Below, piece by piece: positions 1-8,313 of a stretch of DNA of 64,000 nucleotides. The notes under the pieces were generated by a model. The model was not told the DNA's origin, ran no database searches, and was given only the letters and a program-made list of their open reading frames with translations. The translations under genes and the position numbers were made by a program. The stretch comes from Bradyrhizobium sp. C9. Lineage in GTDB: Bacteria; Pseudomonadota; Alphaproteobacteria; Rhizobiales; Xanthobacteraceae. How positions within the stretch are numbered: the first letter of the stretch is position 1; the number at the start of each line of letters is the position of its first letter. Where the stretch lies: contig NZ_NWTG01000026.1 of the NCBI RefSeq assembly GCF_002532045.1, positions 1-64,000 on the forward strand, written 5' to 3'.

Positions 1-16
1 AACCCGGTTGCGGCCG

Positions 17-310
17 TCATGCCTTGGTATGCACGATCACCGGACCCGCAACCGCGGTGGCTTGGCCGACCAGCAATGGACCGAGATTGTCATCGATCCA
101 GGCCAGCGCACGGCGGTTGGCTTCCTCGGCGCCGGCAAAATTGTTGAAGACGCTGATCGCGGTGACCGTGTCGTCGCCGGCATAGACGACGTAGTAGGCC
201 ATGAAGCCTTCGACATCGCTGATGATCGGAATCGCGCCTTCCTTGATCCGGCGCGCGAGTTCTTCGGCGCTACCAGACTTCGCCTTGGCGTGACGGATGG
301 CGGCATACAT
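17..310 (-). CDS. small dimeric alpha/beta-barrel protein (antibiotic biosynthesis monooxygenase-like)
   Basis: 97 residues. The start chosen is the ATG at 308-310 because a strong Shine-Dalgarno (AAGGAGG) lies just upstream on the minus strand; a longer reading would add 15 residues of poor character. The protein opens with MYAAIRHAKAK and has an alternating strand/helix pattern with FMAYYVVYAGDDTVTAISVF in the middle, which resembles ferredoxin-like ABM/YdhR folds. Such proteins act as small oxygenases or binding proteins in the cytoplasm; no catalytic residue can be named here. It is followed upstream by a GrlR-like gene on the same strand. Function is inferred from fold-like pattern only. 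Confidence 0.6.
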   Translation of the reverse strand: MYAAIRHAKAKSGSAEELARRIKEGAIPIISDVEGFMAYYVVYAGDDTVTAISVFNNFAGAEEANRRALAWIDDNLGPLLVGQATAVAGPVIVHTKA

Positions 311-406
311 GCGTTCCTCCTTCCGGCTGGATCGATCGGGCTGCGCTTCGCGCATGCGCGATGGTACGCCCGAAGGGGCGGAGATGCCATCGGGATTGCG
401 GACCGA

Positions 407-841
407 TCAGCTGAAGCGCCTGGTCACGACGGCCGTGCGGCGGTCGGGGAGCTTCGGTAGCCGCGCCACATCCGCGCGCGTTGTGATGGTTTTTGGGCCG
501 GGGGCGGGCGCCTGCTCCTGTTGCTGCAGAAATAGCGTGGCCTCGAACAGCACGCCGGGGGCCTGCTTGGCGGTGCCCGAGCACACCGCGCGATTGCCGC
601 TGAAGGTGCCGGTCAGCTGCGCCTCGACCTCGTCGTATCCGAAGACGGTGGTGAACGGGCCGTCGGCATATCTGTGCGTCGTCAGCACCGCCGTGAAGCG
701 GTCCTCATCGAGCTGATAGGATCCGCCATAGGTGAACATGGCGTCGCCGCCTGAGATCCTGCCGTTTGCCAGATGGACTATTCCAGTGCCTTCGCCACGC
801 GGCGTGCGAAACCACGCCGCATATTGACCGTCTCTTTGCAT
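407..841 (-). CDS. GrlR-domain protein
   Basis: 144 residues from the ATG at 839-841; a TTG 18 bases further upstream is an alternative start. The N-terminal part, beginning QRDGQYAAWFRTPRGEGTG and running through NGRISGGDAMFTYGGSYQLD, matches the beta-barrel pattern of the GrlR family (named after a negative regulator of type III secretion in enteropathogens): short strands with repeated GG turns and a threonine/glycine-rich strand LTGTFSGN. In rhizobia such proteins are widespread and their role is unknown. The C-terminal 40 residues are proline/arginine rich and probably disordered. No type III secretion genes are in this window. Confidence 0.6.
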   Translation of the reverse strand: MQRDGQYAAWFRTPRGEGTGIVHLANGRISGGDAMFTYGGSYQLDEDRFTAVLTTHRYADGPFTTVFGYDEVEAQLTGTFSGNRAVCSGTAKQAPGVLFEATLFLQQQEQAPAPGPKTITTRADVARLPKLPDRRTAVVTRRFS

Positions 842-1020
842 GAGCGTCACGAATTGCAAACCCTGCGTTGCCGTCTAGCTACGTTGCAAGCGTCGGGACT
901 GCTACTGCGGGTTGCTGCAACGGTTAACGAACCGAGAAAGCAATCGTGCGACTTGCGCGAAGCGGTACCGGACTGGTGCGCGACGAGCGCGCGAGTGCAT
1001 TCGACCGGTCACAAGAATGC

Positions 1021-1055
1021 CACGGCCCTCGCCAGGGGAGCTAGCGAGGGCCGTG
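1021..1055 (-). terminator. stem-loop downstream of flgH
   Basis: A perfect 12-bp inverted repeat (CACGGCCCTCGC at 1021-1032, its complement at 1044-1055) with an 11-base loop lies about 70 bases past the flgH stop. There is only a short T-rich stretch after it on the minus strand, so it may be a weak intrinsic terminator or an mRNA-stabilising hairpin ending the flgFGAH transcript. Confidence 0.6.
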
Positions 1056-1127
1056 TTGGTACGCCGCGCCGCGCCTAGGTTCGCGACGAGGTGTGGGAGC
1101 TCGTAAGAGACTTACTCAGCCATGTCG

Positions 1128-1880
1128 TTAGAAGGGCAAGAGCACGTCGAGAACCTGCTGGCCATAGCGCGGCTGTTGCACGTCCGTGATCTGGCCGCGG
1201 CCGCCATAGGCGATGCGGGCCTGGGCGATCTTCGAGGAATCGATGGTGTTGTCGCTCTGGATGTCTTCCGGGCGCACGATACCGGCGACGATCAGCTCGC
1301 GGATTTCATAGTTGACGCGGATCTCCTGCTTGCCTTCGACCACAAGGTTTCCGTTCGGGAGAATCTGGGTGACGACGGCGGCGACGCTGGTCTGCAAGGC
1401 TTCCTGGCGATTCACCGAGCCCTTGCCGTCGCTCGAGGCCGTCGAGTCGGCGGTCAGGATGCGGCCGGGCAGGATCTTGTTCGCTTGCGTGATGGTCTGC
1501 GAGCCCAGGAAGTTGGTGACCCCGGAATCCTCGGTGTTGCTCCGGCTGCGCTGGGTCTCGTTGGCGATCGCGGCCTTGTCGGTGAAGTTCACCGTGACGG
1601 TCAGGATGTCGCCGACGCGTGCTGCGCGCTGGTCCTTGAAGAAAGCGCGCGAGCCGCTGCGCCACAGCGAGTTGGGGCTGTAGGAGGCGACCTCGGGCTT
1701 CGGCATCGGCATCTGCACCGGCTTGTAGCCGGGCTGCGCCGTCGGGTTCTCGATCTCCGTCAGCTTCGGCTTCTCACCGATTTGGGAGAGACGGTCGATC
1801 GACGAGCAACCGCTGGCGATCGTTCCGAGTGCGAGCAGCGCACCGGTCAGGATGAGGCGGTTGATGCGGTACTGGGACAT
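1128..1880 (-). CDS. flgH: flagellar L-ring protein FlgH
   Basis: 250 residues. FlgH forms the outer-membrane L ring around the flagellar rod. Residues 1-24 are a lipoprotein signal ending in ASG before Cys25, the expected lipidation site. The family core follows: SLWRSGSRAFFKDQRAARVGD, the VTVNFTDKAAIANE segment, NGNLVVEGKQEIRVNYE, IVRPEDI and the C-terminal IAYGGRGQI with a hydrophobic end. Length is normal for the family. It is last in the minus-strand operon flgF-flgG-flgA-flgH, starting 5 bases after the flgA stop, so it is probably translated from the same mRNA. Confidence 0.97.
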   Translation of the reverse strand: MSQYRINRLILTGALLALGTIASGCSSIDRLSQIGEKPKLTEIENPTAQPGYKPVQMPMPKPEVASYSPNSLWRSGSRAFFKDQRAARVGDILTVTVNFTDKAAIANETQRSRSNTEDSGVTNFLGSQTITQANKILPGRILTADSTASSDGKGSVNRQEALQTSVAAVVTQILPNGNLVVEGKQEIRVNYEIRELIVAGIVRPEDIQSDNTIDSSKIAQARIAYGGRGQITDVQQPRYGQQVLDVLLPF

Positions 1881-1885
1881 GAACT

Positions 1886-2941
1886 TTACTCGGCGTTTGG
1901 TGCGACTGAACTCAGCTTGACGGGAGCGGAAGTTGAAGAGGCGGTGTCGGCGCCCGGCGCGGCGCGCGGGGACGCGACCGAGATCGAAACCTCGCCGCGC
2001 CCGGTGACGACGCCGGCGACGGCGCGCTTGGACTGCAAATTCATCACGTTGACGACGTCGCCCTCGGCGCCGCCGTCCATCGCCTTGCCGCGGATCGTGA
2101 GGTAGAGACCGGAGGTGCGGTAGACCAGCGTGACGTTCTGGTCGCGGGTGACGAGATCGGGTTTTGCCATGTCGGCTGTACGCAGCGCCTGGCCGGCACG
2201 GATCTGGCGGCGCATCTGCATGCCGACGGCGCTGTCGCGCACGGCCGCGTCGTTGCCGATTTCGGCTTTCGGACGGCGCTCGACCACCACGTCGGAGGCT
2301 TTAAGCACGTCGCCGCGTTCGACATTGCGCGTCAGCACGGCGGCCTCGATGGTTTCGATCGCGGTGCCGGTGAGGCGCAGCTTGTACGGCGCCGCGCCGG
2401 CTTCGTTGCTGACCTCGAAGGTGACGTCGAAACGCGTCGAGCGCGGGTCGTAGCGCACGGCGATGGGCTGCATCGCGCCGGTGTTGGTTGCCTCGAGCCT
2501 GATATCGCCGGGATCACGGTCGAAGGTGAGTGCGATATTGCCGGCCCTGCCGAGCCCATGGCGGCCCTCCAGCGCGCGCGACAGCTGCTGCTCGATCTCC
2601 TTGCTGTCGATAGTGCGCGCGAGCCGCGTGACGGTGATCTCCTTCAGCTCGCGGGTATCGACGCCGATCACCTGGTGGGTGCGCAGCACATTCAGCACTT
2701 GCGCCACCGGCAGCGTGCCCGTGGTGCCGAGATCGGGCGCGCGGTAGATCGCGATGCTGCCGGCGCTGCCGGCGTTGTCGATGAGGTCGCCGACCCGCAC
2801 GATGTCGTCCGCGACCGTGACGCTGGCGCGCAGCGTCGGCACCGCGATGGTCTCGCCGCGGACTTGCGCTGTGGCCGGTACCACTGTCACCGCGAGGAGC
2901 GCGGCTGCGATCAGGAATGAGCGGGCGATCATCGACATCAT
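1886..2941 (-). CDS. flgA: flagellar P-ring assembly chaperone FlgA
   Basis: 351 residues. FlgA is a periplasmic chaperone for P-ring (FlgI) assembly. The N-terminus (MMSMIARSFLIAAALLAV ... ATAQ) is a Sec signal peptide; the fourth residue Met is an equally good start because GAGG lies about 8 bases before it. The C-terminal half carries the SAF-domain features ERGDVLKASDVVVERRP, VGMQMRRQIRAGQALR and LVTRDQNVTLVYR typical of FlgA. It begins 2 bases after the flgG stop. It is longer than enteric FlgA (about 220 residues) because of an N-terminal domain, common in alphaproteobacteria. flgI is not in this window. Confidence 0.93.
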   Translation of the reverse strand: MMSMIARSFLIAAALLAVTVVPATAQVRGETIAVPTLRASVTVADDIVRVGDLIDNAGSAGSIAIYRAPDLGTTGTLPVAQVLNVLRTHQVIGVDTRELKEITVTRLARTIDSKEIEQQLSRALEGRHGLGRAGNIALTFDRDPGDIRLEATNTGAMQPIAVRYDPRSTRFDVTFEVSNEAGAAPYKLRLTGTAIETIEAAVLTRNVERGDVLKASDVVVERRPKAEIGNDAAVRDSAVGMQMRRQIRAGQALRTADMAKPDLVTRDQNVTLVYRTSGLYLTIRGKAMDGGAEGDVVNVMNLQSKRAVAGVVTGRGEVSISVASPRAAPGADTASSTSAPVKLSSVAPNAE

Positions 2942-2943
2942 CC

Positions 2944-3732
2944 TCAGCGGAACAGGTTGGAGGTCGACTGCATCATCTGGTCGGCCGCGGAGACCACCTT
3001 CGAGTTCATCTCATAGGCGCGCTGCGCGGCGATCAGGTCGGAGATTTCCGAGACCACCTCGACATTGGCCTGTTCGAGGTTGCTCTGCTGCATGTCGCCA
3101 TAGCCGTCGGTGTTGGCGATGCCGTCCTGCGGCTGGCCGGAGGCCGGCGTTTCCTGGAACAGGTTGTCGCCGATCGGCATCAGGCCGGCCTTGTTGATGA
3201 AGCGGGTCAGGCCGATCTGGCCGATGTTGGTCGACGCGGTCTGGCCCGGCAGCGTCACCGAGACCTGGCCCTGCGCATTGATGGTGAGGCCGGAGGCGTT
3301 CTGCGGGATCGTGATCGTCGGCTGCACGAGGTTGCCCTGCGCGTTGACGATGCGGCCCTGATTGTCCATCTGGAACGAGCCGTCGCGGGTGTAGGTGAAG
3401 GTGCCGTCCGGCATCAGGATCTTGAAGAAGCCTTCGCCGCGGATCGCGATGTCGAGATCGTTGCCGGTCGGCGACAGCGTGCCCTGGGTCATCATCCGCG
3501 GCGTACCGACGGTCTTGACGCCGCCGCCGAGGTCGATGCCCATCGGCATGATGGTGTTCTGGTCGGAGGCCTGCGCGCCAACCCGGCGCACGTGGTCGTA
3601 GATCAGGTCCTGGAACGCGGCGCGTTGCTTCTTGTAGCCGGTGGTACGCAGGTTCGCGATGTTGTTGGAGATCACCTGAACGCTGAGTTCCTGTGCCGCC
3701 ATTCCGGTCGCTGCAGTATAAAGTGCACGCAT
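2944..3732 (-). CDS. flgG: flagellar distal rod protein FlgG
   Basis: 262 residues, the standard FlgG length. FlgG builds the distal rod between the inner and outer membranes. The N-terminal rod motif (MRALYTAATGMAAQELSVQV followed by SNNIANLRTTGYKKQ) and the C-terminal motif (NVEVVSEISDLIAAQRAYEMN, ending LFR) are both intact, with the central D1 segment in between. It is second in the flgF operon, 16 bases after the flgF stop. Confidence 0.98.
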   Translation of the reverse strand: MRALYTAATGMAAQELSVQVISNNIANLRTTGYKKQRAAFQDLIYDHVRRVGAQASDQNTIMPMGIDLGGGVKTVGTPRMMTQGTLSPTGNDLDIAIRGEGFFKILMPDGTFTYTRDGSFQMDNQGRIVNAQGNLVQPTITIPQNASGLTINAQGQVSVTLPGQTASTNIGQIGLTRFINKAGLMPIGDNLFQETPASGQPQDGIANTDGYGDMQQSNLEQANVEVVSEISDLIAAQRAYEMNSKVVSAADQMMQSTSNLFR

Positions 3733-3748
3733 CGGTCAGTCCCCCGGA

Positions 3749-4513
3749 TCAGGTCGGCACGTCGGCGAGCTTCTCGATCGCCGATTTGTGCAGGTCGCTC
3801 TGCTGCTGGAGCAGCGAGGCGATTTGGGTGTAGGTCCGCGTGATCTCGATCATGCGGCTCATCTCGACGACGGAATTGACGTTCGACTTCTCGATGAAGC
3901 CCTGGCGGATCTGCGCCTTGGTGTCCGGCTGCGGCGTCGCGCCTTCGCCCGGCACATAGAGGTTGGAGCCTTCCTTCAGCAGGCGCTGGGCCTGCGCGAA
4001 CGAGACCAGGCGCAGCTTGCCGCGGATCGAGTCGAGCCGGGACGTGCCCTCGAGCACGCTGACATTGCCGTCGGGAGCGATGTTGACGTCGTGATCGGTC
4101 TGCTGGAACGTGATCGGGCCGGCGGTGCCGAGCACCTGGTAGCCCGAGGCGGTGACCAGCTGGCCGCGATTGTTGATCGCGAGGTTGCCGTCGCGGGTGT
4201 AGCGCTCGCCGCCCGGCGTCTGCACCACCAGGAACGCGTTGCCGTCGATCGCGACGTCGAGCGGGTTCTTGGTCTCTTCGGTTGGGCCCTGCGAGAAGTC
4301 GTGGAAGGTCGCGCGGTCCTGCACGAAGGAGACGCGGCGGTCGGGGGACGCGAAATTGTCCTCATGCGCGTTCGAGGACAGATATTCCTGGAACAGCGAC
4401 CGGTCGGCCTTGTAGCCGTTGGTGTTCATGTTCGCGATGTTGTTGGAAACGACATCCATCTGCCGTTCCAGCACCATCTGCTTCGATAGTCCGACCAGAA
4501 GCGTATTCTGCAT
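3749..4513 (-). CDS. flgF: flagellar proximal rod protein FlgF
   Basis: 254 residues. FlgF is a proximal rod subunit exported by the flagellar type III apparatus. It carries the N-terminal rod signature DVVSNNIANMNTNGYKAD and the C-terminal signature SNVNSVVEMSRMIEITRTY. It heads the minus-strand operon. A GGGGAG Shine-Dalgarno sits 8 bases before the ATG; that element is one of three copies of a GGGAGAACC motif in the leader. It diverges from fliL across a 383-base regulatory gap. Confidence 0.96.
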   Translation of the reverse strand: MQNTLLVGLSKQMVLERQMDVVSNNIANMNTNGYKADRSLFQEYLSSNAHEDNFASPDRRVSFVQDRATFHDFSQGPTEETKNPLDVAIDGNAFLVVQTPGGERYTRDGNLAINNRGQLVTASGYQVLGTAGPITFQQTDHDVNIAPDGNVSVLEGTSRLDSIRGKLRLVSFAQAQRLLKEGSNLYVPGEGATPQPDTKAQIRQGFIEKSNVNSVVEMSRMIEITRTYTQIASLLQQQSDLHKSAIEKLADVPT

Positions 4514-4517
4514 CGGT

Positions 4518-4604
4518 GGTTCTCCCCTGTGAGGTGATCCGATGCGAAAGGTTCTCCCAAACCTTCACGCCGGACCGTCGGTAACCATTGGGTTCTCCCA
4601 AACC
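4518..4604 (-). repeat. three direct copies of GGTTCTCCC in the flgF leader
   Basis: GGTTCTCCCAAACC occurs exactly at 4550-4563 and 4591-4604, and a shorter copy (GGTTCTCCCC) at 4518-4527. On the minus strand they read GGTTTGGGAGAACC; the copy nearest the gene is the flgF ribosome binding site. The copies fall within the probable 5' untranslated region, which suggests a leader-level control element or a recent local duplication. Confidence 0.6.
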
Positions 4605-4759
4605 CGCCAGTTACGTCGTCCTCTCAGCGAAACCCGTGCCAACTTGAAATACGTAGATATTTGAATTGGTTAAGTGTTTTTCAGGGCGCCGTGCCGGGCG
4701 GCAGAAAGGTCTTGTTGACCATGTTTGCCCGGCAGTTTTTTCCTAGTTGAAGGTAAATC

Positions 4760-4776
4760 CTAATCTTCCGTTAACC
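4760..4776 (+). promoter_or_regulatory. candidate CtrA box upstream of fliL
   Basis: CTAA at 4760-4763, seven bases, then TTAA at 4771-4774 followed by CC matches the CtrA consensus TTAA-N7-TTAACC with one mismatch. It lies 120 bases before the fliL start, in the 383-base gap between divergent flgF and fliL; the rest of that gap holds the flgF leader repeats and no gene that I can see. Confidence 0.6.
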
Positions 4777-4896
4777 ATTATGACCCCAGTGTTGCCGGCA
4801 TTGGGGCGCGTGTGCGCCGGCGGCCTTTGTATCGCGTCTTGAAGCCAAAGCTGGGGCAAATCGCGTTCGCATCCTTCAAGTCGAAGCGGGCGGACG

Positions 4897-5385
4897 ATGG
4901 CGGACGAGGAAAAGACGGAAGGCGGCGAGGGCGCGGCCGCTCCGAAGAAGGGCAAGCTCAAGCTGATCATTGCCGTCGTCGGCTTCCTCGTCGTGCTCGG
5001 CGCGGGCGCGGGCGGATGGTTCTTCTTCATGCGCGGTCACGGCGAGGAGCAGCACGCCGAAGCGCCACCGCCGAAGCCGCCGAGCTTCGTCGACGTGCCC
5101 GACATGCTGGTCAATCTGGTCGGCGCGCCCGGCGAGCGGGTGCAATATCTCAAGCTGAAACTCGTGCTCGAGATCAAGGAAGAGAAGCAGGTCGAGGCGA
5201 TCAAGCCGGCGCTGCCGCGCGTCACCGACCTGTTCCAGACCTATATGCGCGAGCTGCGCCCGAGCGATCTCAACGGCTCGGCCGGCCTGTTCCGTCTCAA
5301 GGAAGAGCTGACCAAGCGCGTCAACCTCGCGCTGGCGCCCAACCAGGTGAGCGCGGTGCTGTTCAAGGAAGTCGTGATCCAGTGA
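4897..5385 (+). CDS. fliL: flagellar basal-body protein FliL
   Basis: 162 residues. FliL is a single-pass inner-membrane protein that surrounds the stator and supports torque. It has a charged cytoplasmic N-terminus, a transmembrane helix at about residues 22-46 (LKLIIAVVGFLVVLGAGAGG), a proline-rich linker, and the periplasmic domain with VDVPDMLVNLVG, YLKLKLVLEI and VTDLFQTYMRELRPSDL. It opens a compact operon with fliM starting 18 bases downstream and is likely controlled from the CtrA-type site upstream. Confidence 0.96.
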   Translation: MADEEKTEGGEGAAAPKKGKLKLIIAVVGFLVVLGAGAGGWFFFMRGHGEEQHAEAPPPKPPSFVDVPDMLVNLVGAPGERVQYLKLKLVLEIKEEKQVEAIKPALPRVTDLFQTYMRELRPSDLNGSAGLFRLKEELTKRVNLALAPNQVSAVLFKEVVIQ

Positions 5386-5403
5386 CGGGGCGGATGTAAA
5401 GCC

Positions 5404-6606
5404 ATGGCCGGCAACGACCAGATGGACCAGGACGCCATTGCGGCCCAGTGGGAAGCCTCGCTCGATTCCGAGGATCCCGCGGCAGCCGCGGCGGAAGCTG
5501 CCAAGAACGAGCTCACCGAGAACATGGCGCTGCAATGGGCGGCCATGGTCGAGGACGGCAGCCGCGACTTCGGCGGCAAGAACACCAACGGCGAGCGCGT
5601 GCTGTCGCAGGAGGAGATCGACAATCTCCTCGGCTTCACGGTCGGCGACGTCAGCCTCGACGATCATTCCGGCATCCGCGCCATCATCGATTCGGCGATG
5701 GTGTCCTATGAGCGTCTGCCGATGCTCGAAATCGTGTTCGACCGCCTGGTGCGGTTGATGACGACGTCGTTGCGCAATTTCACCTCCGACAACGTCGAAG
5801 TCTCGCTCGACCGCATCACCTCGGTGCGCTTCGGCGACTACATGAACTCGATCCCGCTGCCGGCGGTGCTCTCGGTGTTCAAGGCGGAGGAGTGGGAGAA
5901 TTTCGGCCTCGCCATGGTCGACTCCAACCTGATCTATTCGATGATCGACGTGCTGCTCGGCGGCCGCCGCGGCCAGACCCAGCTCAAGATCGAGGGCCGG
6001 CCCTACACCACGATCGAGACCAACCTCGTGAAGCGGCTGGTCGAGGTGGTGCTGTCGGATGCCGAGCAGGCGTTCCGGCCGCTGTCGCCGGTGACCTTCA
6101 CGATCGACCGGCTCGAGACCAACCCGCGCTTTGCCGCGATCAGCCGCCCGGCCAACGCCGCGATCCTGGTGCGCCTGCGCATCGACATGGAAGACCGCGG
6201 CGGCAATGTCGAATTGCTGCTGCCCTACGCCACCATCGAACCGATCCGCAACGTGCTGTTGCAGATGTTCATGGGCGAGAAGTTCGGCCGCGATCCGATC
6301 TGGGAAGGCCATTTTGCCACCGAAGTGGCGCAGGCCGAGATTGCGGTCGATGCGGTGCTGTACGAGGCCGATATCCCGCTCAAGGAGCTGATGAAGCTCA
6401 AGGTCGGCGACACGTTGCCGCTGGACATCCGCTCCGACGCGCTGGTCTCGGTCCGTTGCGGCAACGTCACCCTGACGGAAGGCCGCATGGGCCGCGTCGG
6501 CGACCGTGTCGCGATCCGCGTCACCAAGAATTTGCGTAAACCCCAAACCACCTTCGCGATGTTCGAGAAGGCGGACGAGCGGACCAAGATGATGGAGGCA
6601 CCATGA
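5404..6606 (+). CDS. fliM: flagellar motor switch protein FliM
   Basis: 400 residues. FliM forms the C ring and binds phospho-CheY. The CheY-binding motif EIDNLL is at residues 71-76 instead of near residue 6, so there is a 70-residue N-terminal extension containing two tryptophan segments (AIAAQWEASLD and ALQWAAMVED). The middle CheC-like domain (LRNFTSDNVEVSLDRITSVRFGDYMNSI) and the C-terminal SpoA domain (LMKLKVGDTLPLDIR ... VSVRCGNVTLTEGRMGRVGDRVAIRV) are intact. The stop codon overlaps the start of the next gene (ATGA). Confidence 0.97.
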   Translation: MAGNDQMDQDAIAAQWEASLDSEDPAAAAAEAAKNELTENMALQWAAMVEDGSRDFGGKNTNGERVLSQEEIDNLLGFTVGDVSLDDHSGIRAIIDSAMVSYERLPMLEIVFDRLVRLMTTSLRNFTSDNVEVSLDRITSVRFGDYMNSIPLPAVLSVFKAEEWENFGLAMVDSNLIYSMIDVLLGGRRGQTQLKIEGRPYTTIETNLVKRLVEVVLSDAEQAFRPLSPVTFTIDRLETNPRFAAISRPANAAILVRLRIDMEDRGGNVELLLPYATIEPIRNVLLQMFMGEKFGRDPIWEGHFATEVAQAEIAVDAVLYEADIPLKELMKLKVGDTLPLDIRSDALVSVRCGNVTLTEGRMGRVGDRVAIRVTKNLRKPQTTFAMFEKADERTKMMEAP

Positions 6607-7076
6607 GTCATGTGCTTGGACTAGCAATCGAGAGTCTGGTGGCCGTGCTGCTGATGCTGACGATCGGCTATTGCTGGCTGCTCAACAAGCGCCTGCAGCG
6701 GCTGAAGGCGGACGAGCATTCGCTGAAGGCGACGATCGCCGAATTGATCACCGCGACCGAGATCGCCGAACGGGCGATCGGCGGGTTGAAGCACGCGGTG
6801 CGCGACGTCAACGAGAACCTCGGCAACCAGCTCGACGCGGCGACGCTGATGTCGGCGCAGCTGAAGAACCAGTTGGCGGAAGGCGATGGCGTGGTGCGCC
6901 GCCTGTCCAAGATCGCGCTGGCGGCGCGGCCGGCGGAGCCCGCGTACGCGCCGGCACCGGCAGCTGCGCCCGCCGCGCCGGTGGCGCAGCCGCCCAGGGT
7001 TTCGGCCGCGCGCGCGGTTGCCGCGGCGGCTGAAGCCTTCACCGAGCGCAGGAGGGCCGGCGGCCTCGCTGCATGA
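6603..7076 (+). CDS. DUF6468 flagellar-cluster membrane protein
   Basis: 157 residues. A single N-terminal membrane helix (about residues 9-26, LVAVLLMLTIGYCWLLNKRL) is followed by a charged helical region that could form a coiled coil (LKADEHSLKATIAELITATEIAERAIGGLK) and an alanine/proline-rich tail. This is the pattern of DUF6468 proteins, which are found in alphaproteobacterial flagellar operons. Molecular function is unknown. It overlaps fliM by 4 bases and overlaps the next gene by 4 bases, so translation is probably coupled and a motor role likely. Confidence 0.75.
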   Translation: MSHVLGLAIESLVAVLLMLTIGYCWLLNKRLQRLKADEHSLKATIAELITATEIAERAIGGLKHAVRDVNENLGNQLDAATLMSAQLKNQLAEGDGVVRRLSKIALAARPAEPAYAPAPAAAPAAPVAQPPRVSAARAVAAAAEAFTERRRAGGLAA

Positions 7077-7876
7077 AGTTGCTTCGTGACATCAGAGTGA
7101 TGCCCGTGGTGCTGGTTGCGATCTTCGGCCTGATGGTGCTGAAGGTCGCGGGCCTCGTGCTCGATGGCGGTTACGTGTTTGCCGAGGACGCGCCGCCGGC
7201 TGGCCCCTCTTGGGCGCAGCAGAATTTCAACTTCCCTGGCGCGCCCAAGGCGGTTGCCGACAGCAAGATCAAGGCCGATCCCGGCGACATTACGGGATCC
7301 GTCGAGGGCAAGGACGCGAAGAAGGACGAGGCACCGAAACCGGCCGCACCGGCCGCGGAGGCGCCCAAGCCCGACGGCGTGGTGGTGAATATGGATGCGC
7401 CGCCGCCGGTGTCGGCGTCGGAGCGCGCGATTCTGGAGCGGTTGCAGTCGCGCCGCCAGGAGCTCGAAACGCGCGCCCGCGAGGTCGAGATCCGCGAAAG
7501 CCTGTTGAAGGCTGCGGAGAAGCGCATCGAGGCCAAGGTCGAGGAGGCCAAGGCCAATGATGCCAAGGCGAACGCCGATGCGGCGGCCAAGGTCGAAGCC
7601 GACGCCGCCCGCTTCAAGGGCATCGTCACCATGTACGAGAACATGAAGCCGAAGGACGCCGCAAAGGTGTTCGATCGGCTGGAGATGACCGTGCTCTACC
7701 AGATCGCCTCGCAGATCCAGCCGCGCAAGATGTCGGACATCCTCGGCTTGATGCAGCCCGAGGCCGCCGAACGGCTCACCGTCGAACTCGCGCGCCGCGC
7801 CGGCGGCGACAAGTCGGCCTCGACCGACGAGCTTCCCAAGATCGAAGGCAAGATGCTCGCCCCGAAGACGAATTGA
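7073..7876 (+). CDS. motE: MotE-type motility protein (MgtE N-domain-like chaperone)
   Basis: 267 residues. MotE is a periplasmic chaperone for MotC in rhizobia. A membrane anchor or signal lies near residues 10-28, an alanine/proline/lysine linker follows to about 110, then a long coiled coil (about 120-190, rich in EVEIRE and AKVEEAKANDAK) and a C-terminal MgtE-N-like helical domain (FKGIVTMYENMKPKDAAKVF and MSDILGLMQPEAAERLTVEL). It ends the fliL-fliM-DUF6468 operon, overlapping its predecessor by 4 bases. Partner motC is not in the window. Confidence 0.8.
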   Translation: MKLLRDIRVMPVVLVAIFGLMVLKVAGLVLDGGYVFAEDAPPAGPSWAQQNFNFPGAPKAVADSKIKADPGDITGSVEGKDAKKDEAPKPAAPAAEAPKPDGVVVNMDAPPPVSASERAILERLQSRRQELETRAREVEIRESLLKAAEKRIEAKVEEAKANDAKANADAAAKVEADAARFKGIVTMYENMKPKDAAKVFDRLEMTVLYQIASQIQPRKMSDILGLMQPEAAERLTVELARRAGGDKSASTDELPKIEGKMLAPKTN

Positions 7877-7884
7877 CGGAACGC

Positions 7885-7903
7885 GTTGGCCTCAGAGGCC
7901 AAC
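7885..7903 (+). terminator. short hairpin after motE
   Basis: GTTGGCCTC and its complement GAGGCCAAC flank a single A eight bases past the motE stop. The stem is GC rich but no T-run follows, so this is a possible transcript end, not a proven one. The remaining bases to 8313 contain no gene I can support. Confidence 0.4.
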
Positions 7904-8217
7904 CTTCGGTGGGTTGCACCCACGAGCCATGTGACGCGCTTTCGCAAACGTCGGCGATAGCCGCAGCGCCGAAGTTTCGATCGTCCAGCGCCGCTTCGAC
8001 ATAAGCGGTTTGCTGCTCAAGTGTTTTCCAATGATCCTGGATGTCGAATCTCGCCGTATTGAGCCGCAGCTTGAACTGCCCAGTTTCCGCGAGCCGTTCC
8101 AATGTGATGGCAAGTGTTCTTTAACCATACCACAAACACGTTCGACTGGCGGATTACCGCAGGGCCGAAAGCGGCTCCGAAACCAGCTGCGTAGCTCAGT
8201 GAAACAATCCATTGACG

Positions 8218-8232
8218 TTAACAGCTCCTTAA
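8218..8232 (+). promoter_or_regulatory. candidate CtrA box upstream of the TPR gene
   Basis: TTAA at 8218-8221, a 7-base spacer, and TTAA at 8229-8232 followed by C form a perfect CtrA consensus. A further half-site TTAACCAT lies at 8121-8128. The box is 82 bases before the chosen start of the large TPR gene, which places that gene in the likely motility/cell-cycle regulon. Confidence 0.6.
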
Positions 8233-8313
8233 CGCCGCCCGATCCAAGATCGGGATGCGTGGGCGAGGGCGCTTCGCGCTGGTATGGCTGAGGTCCCGAG
8301 AAGACGTTTCGAG

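Noticed and set aside
773..1078. Open frame in the gap between the GrlR-like gene and flgH
   Set aside because: Arg-rich composition, no ribosome site, and a stem-loop lies inside it.
7776..8102. Minus-strand frame in the 7877-8313 gap with a protein-like stretch (LAETGQFKLRLNTARFDIQD)
   Set aside because: It lacks an ATG and ribosome site and runs into antisense of motE; it may be a decayed remnant but cannot be supported.
8190..8200. GTAGCTCAGT resembling the D-arm of a tRNA
   Set aside because: No matching acceptor stem, anticodon arm or TTC loop nearby.
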